DNA from: Promethearchaeota archaeon
GTDB lineage: Archaea > Asgardarchaeota > Lokiarchaeia > Sigyniarchaeales > SOKP01
NCBI GenBank assembly: GCA_019058135.1
Contig: JAHLWE010000208.1
Location: forward strand, 1-8,726
Length of the DNA: 8,726 bases
Direction: 5' to 3'
Both the position numbers and the translations under genes were made by a program. The notes under the pieces are model-generated. The model was not told the DNA's origin. It saw nothing but the letters and a program-made list of their open reading frames with translations, and searched no databases. This document shows positions 6,534 to 8,726 of the stretch, piece after piece; the stretch's first letter is position 1, and each line of letters begins with the position of its first letter.

Positions 6534-8096
6534 TTATTTCAATGTAATTTGATATCCGGTAAAATCATAAAATAATGTAATAAATTGAGAGAAAATTTCT
6601 TCAAAATCTTCTTCACTAATTTTACCTCCACTTCCATATAAAATTTGTTCAATTTTTTTTACGAAAGGATATATTTTTGAAGGCGGAAGCCCCATATCTC
6701 TAACACATTTGATGGCATAATCATTAATCGTTTCATTAGACTGCTTTATTACTCCATATTTAGCTTCACTAAGTTGTAAAAAGACATAAAATAGATAAAC
6801 AACTGATTCTTCACGCCTATCGGTATCTTTAAGTATAGTTATGTTTTTTAACTTATTTTCGAGAGGGATTTGGACAACTTTAGGCTCAGCAGCTTGTCTC
6901 TTACTAAAAAAATAAACGGCAGTAATAATTCCCGCTATTATTACAATTAGAATAATAATTGTAAATGGATTAATTAGAAATCCCCCTGGTGGAGGTGGTG
7001 CAGCACCAGCAGTCACATTTAATATTATAGATGCTCGAACTGGGATACTAAGAAGATTATCAGTTGAAACAGTTAATGTACCATTTCCTGAGGGCACAAA
7101 GTCAAATGAAAACCCACCACTACTATTTGTTGTAAAATTTTTAATTAAAACTCCACCAAATTCAATATTAATTGATCTGTTAAATATTTTAAAGGAGGAA
7201 TTTGTGGATGACGTTAATTCTCCTCGAACAGTTATATTCTGTCCTTCAGTAATATTCTTAGGTAAATCCCAACTGCACGTGAAGTTTGAAAATACCAATA
7301 AATTATTAATTATTAGACTTGATTCATAAATGTTTGGAGACCCGGTGAAATTAAGAACTAACTCAATTGAACTCCAGTTAGTAGAAGGGAGAGAAATTTG
7401 TCCAGAAAAATGTCCGTTTAAATCAGTTATTATAATGCCCTGAGGTGAGTCCAAACCATTGATTCTCCAATATACTTCCACATCTGTTGTAGAAATTCCA
7501 GAATTATTATCTAAATATAAATTCCCTGCAATTTTATATTTTTCACCATTAACTTTAGGATAATTGTTTGTTTCTTCATAAATCATACTAGAATCTGCAC
7601 CTACATTAATAAGATAATGATGGTTGTATTTTGTTGGTTTATCATCAGTAACGTTAACATTGATTAAATGTAGCTGATAGATATTAACCCCCATAGGTAT
7701 TCTAGAGGTTATACTAAAATTCCCAGTCTCATCCGTTGCATCTTTTGCACCAATACTTTCACCAAAGTCATTTCCATCGAAAATTAAGGAGACATTTACA
7801 TTTACTTGAGGGTTAGGATCATTTTTTTTATAAACAATGCCTTTAACTGTTATTGGCTCATTATGTTTATAATTGGAATTATTTACTTCAGAAGGATTTG
7901 TCAAATTTAAAATATAATAATAAACTGCACCAGATTTAGGTAGATTATAATCATTGCTAAATTCGGATTCATTCTGGCTAATGTCAATGGAGCTAAATGA
8001 AATGTTTAAAAATGAAATTAATAAAAAAGCAAACAAAATTATTAAAGATTTTTTATGTTTCAAATCTCTCATAATTAACTTAACAACTACTCCCAT
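6534..8096 (-). CDS. Single-pass surface glycoprotein: three Ig-like domains, membrane anchor, cytoplasmic DUF4129-like domain
   Basis: It has 520 residues. A basic N-terminus (KHKK) and hydrophobic stretch at about 17-36 form a signal peptide or anchor. About three Ig-like beta-sandwich repeats follow, at roughly 70-165, 179-270 and 281-362. Each has a GxL/VxGx strand and a turn of the type TDxxGxFS (T121-S128, T224-S231, T323-S330). Next come a Pro-rich linker APPPPGG (366-372), a membrane span (about 373-396) and a cytoplasmic domain (about 405-520) shared with the next gene. The ectodomain carries 18 N-x-S/T sequons, consistent with heavy N-glycosylation. The start is supported by GTGGAG 5 bases upstream; a later ATG (residue 9) lacks such a site. 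The first 10 bases overlap the end of the preceding gene, so translation is probably coupled. It ends in tandem TAA TAA. Its architecture suggests binding or scaffolding outside and coupling to MoxR/DUF58 inside. The ligand is unknown. Confidence 0.85.
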   Translation of the reverse strand: MGVVVKLIMRDLKHKKSLIILFAFLLISFLNISFSSIDISQNESEFSNDYNLPKSGAVYYYILNLTNPSEVNNSNYKHNEPITVKGIVYKKNDPNPQVNVNVSLIFDGNDFGESIGAKDATDETGNFSITSRIPMGVNIYQLHLINVNVTDDKPTKYNHHYLINVGADSSMIYEETNNYPKVNGEKYKIAGNLYLDNNSGISTTDVEVYWRINGLDSPQGIIITDLNGHFSGQISLPSTNWSSIELVLNFTGSPNIYESSLIINNLLVFSNFTCSWDLPKNITEGQNITVRGELTSSTNSSFKIFNRSINIEFGGVLIKNFTTNSSGGFSFDFVPSGNGTLTVSTDNLLSIPVRASIILNVTAGAAPPPPGGFLINPFTIIILIVIIAGIITAVYFFSKRQAAEPKVVQIPLENKLKNITILKDTDRREESVVYLFYVFLQLSEAKYGVIKQSNETINDYAIKCVRDMGLPPSKIYPFVKKIEQILYGSGGKISEEDFEEIFSQFITLFYDFTGYQITLK

Positions 8097-8726
8097 TGCA
8101 ACTCCACTCTAATATCTATGATAAAATTTTGATTTACGAGAGATATGGCAAAAACTTTTTCGGGGTTTTCCCATATATATTGAAATACGATCTCAGTAAA
8201 AAAATATCCGAACTCATTTGTTTGTTCTGTATCGTTCCAATCATAAACAGTTCCGATAGAATCTTCTAATGTACAATTCACTTGCTCATATTTAACGGCG
8301 CTTCCATTATCATAGTACATGGTTCCGTTGATCTGAATAATATCACCATCATGCCACTCACCCTCTACATCTGTATGGTAATTGCCATCAATTATTACTG
8401 TAGCAAACACATTTAACAATTTTAACTCACTACTATTTGAGATCATATAATCATTTAGGGTTATGCTACAATACGGATCTGGATGATCAATAATTGTTCC
8501 ATTAAAATCAACCCGTATATCATATTTACCATAAGGTATCGATATATTGACTTTGAATATAAACGCGTAATCCCAATTAGTATTTTGAGATATAATCATA
8601 GAAGGATAATAACCAGCTTGGAAAATAAGATAATCGGAGTAATCATTTGAATTATTAACTAATTTAATTGTAACTTCCACTTGCTTCATTTTTATATTAT
8701 TATATGTATCCTTAACAGACCCAGAT
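8087..8726 (-). CDS. Extracellular beta-rich (Ig-like) protein, C-terminal part (5' end outside window)
   Basis: The reading frame is open to the right edge. Twelve further codons precede the first ATG (8689), reading SGSVKDTYNNIK, and no signal peptide follows that ATG, so it is internal and the gene is cut by the window. About 212 residues are visible. The last ~95 resemble one Ig-like repeat: GDIIQINGTMYYDNGSAV, then a T-N-x-x-G-Y-F turn, as in the downstream surface protein (TDxxGxFS). Before that is another beta-rich unit. There are eight N-x-S/T sequons, fitting an exported glycoprotein. It ends VELQWE with TAG and has no C-terminal membrane anchor, so it is either secreted or anchored by its unseen N-terminus. 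It overlaps the next gene by 10 bp. What lies upstream (for example a transglutaminase-like core) cannot be seen. Confidence 0.75.
   Translation of the reverse strand, partial: SGSVKDTYNNIKMKQVEVTIKLVNNSNDYSDYLIFQAGYYPSMIISQNTNWDYAFIFKVNISIPYGKYDIRVDFNGTIIDHPDPYCSITLNDYMISNSSELKLLNVFATVIIDGNYHTDVEGEWHDGDIIQINGTMYYDNGSAVKYEQVNCTLEDSIGTVYDWNDTEQTNEFGYFFTEIVFQYIWENPEKVFAISLVNQNFIIDIRVELQWE
8102..8107 (-). promoter_or_regulatory. Ribosome binding site GTGGAG of the surface protein, inside the upstream gene
   Basis: On the minus strand, GTGGAG is followed by TTGCA and the ATG at 8096. It lies in the last codons of the preceding gene, whose stop is 7 bases beyond this start. This is typical of coupled translation. 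Confidence 0.5.

Noticed and set aside
6534..8726. A single surface protein gene split by a frameshift at 8087-8096
   Set aside because: The downstream gene begins with its own ribosome binding site, ATG and signal-type hydrophobic stretch, and the upstream one ends cleanly after an Ig-like unit. Two overlapping genes fit better.
1..8726. CRISPR arrays, tRNA or rRNA genes, insertion sequences
   Set aside because: No direct-repeat and spacer pattern, tRNA cloverleaf, conserved rRNA stretch, transposase or terminal repeats were seen. Almost the whole window is coding and gaps are at most 58 bp.

Overview
The window is very AT-rich and looks archaeal. The lone plus-strand gene encodes CofD, which makes the F420 precursor. 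Several genes have Shine-Dalgarno sequences of the GGTGA type, and the exported proteins are dense in N-glycosylation sequons. A low-GC Asgard (Lokiarchaeia-like) archaeon or another low-GC F420-containing archaeon would fit, but nothing here proves the taxon.

Layout: at the left edge (1-541, plus) is the C-terminal half of CofD, cut by the window edge. The rest, from 549 to the right edge, is one minus-strand gene cluster read right to left. In transcription order it encodes: (1) the C-terminal end of a glycosylated extracellular beta-rich protein, cut by the right edge; (2) a single-pass surface protein with about three Ig-like domains, a proline linker, a membrane anchor and a helical cytoplasmic domain; (3) a 121-residue soluble protein that is a free copy of that cytoplasmic domain; (4) a membrane protein with a DUF4350-type GATase-like extracellular domain and a C-terminal helical tail; (5) a MoxR-family AAA+ ATPase; (6) a DUF58 protein with a VWA-like fold; (7) a polytopic membrane protein with a large internal coiled coil. 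Genes overlap or are separated by at most 58 bp. The gaps are A-rich on the sense strand and lack U-runs, so they are probably one transcript. The convergent gap to cofD is 7 bp.

Functional reading: MoxR plus DUF58 plus DUF4350/DUF4129-type proteins is a widespread but poorly understood chaperone-like cassette, often accompanied by a transglutaminase-like protein. Here no transglutaminase core is visible. Instead, the cytoplasmic helical module occurs in three consecutive genes: membrane-tethered to Ig-like domains, free in the cytoplasm, and (more diverged) at the end of the DUF4350 protein. My inference is that MoxR/DUF58 acts on these modules to control assembly or signalling of a glycosylated cell-surface complex. 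That link is not shown by the sequence alone.
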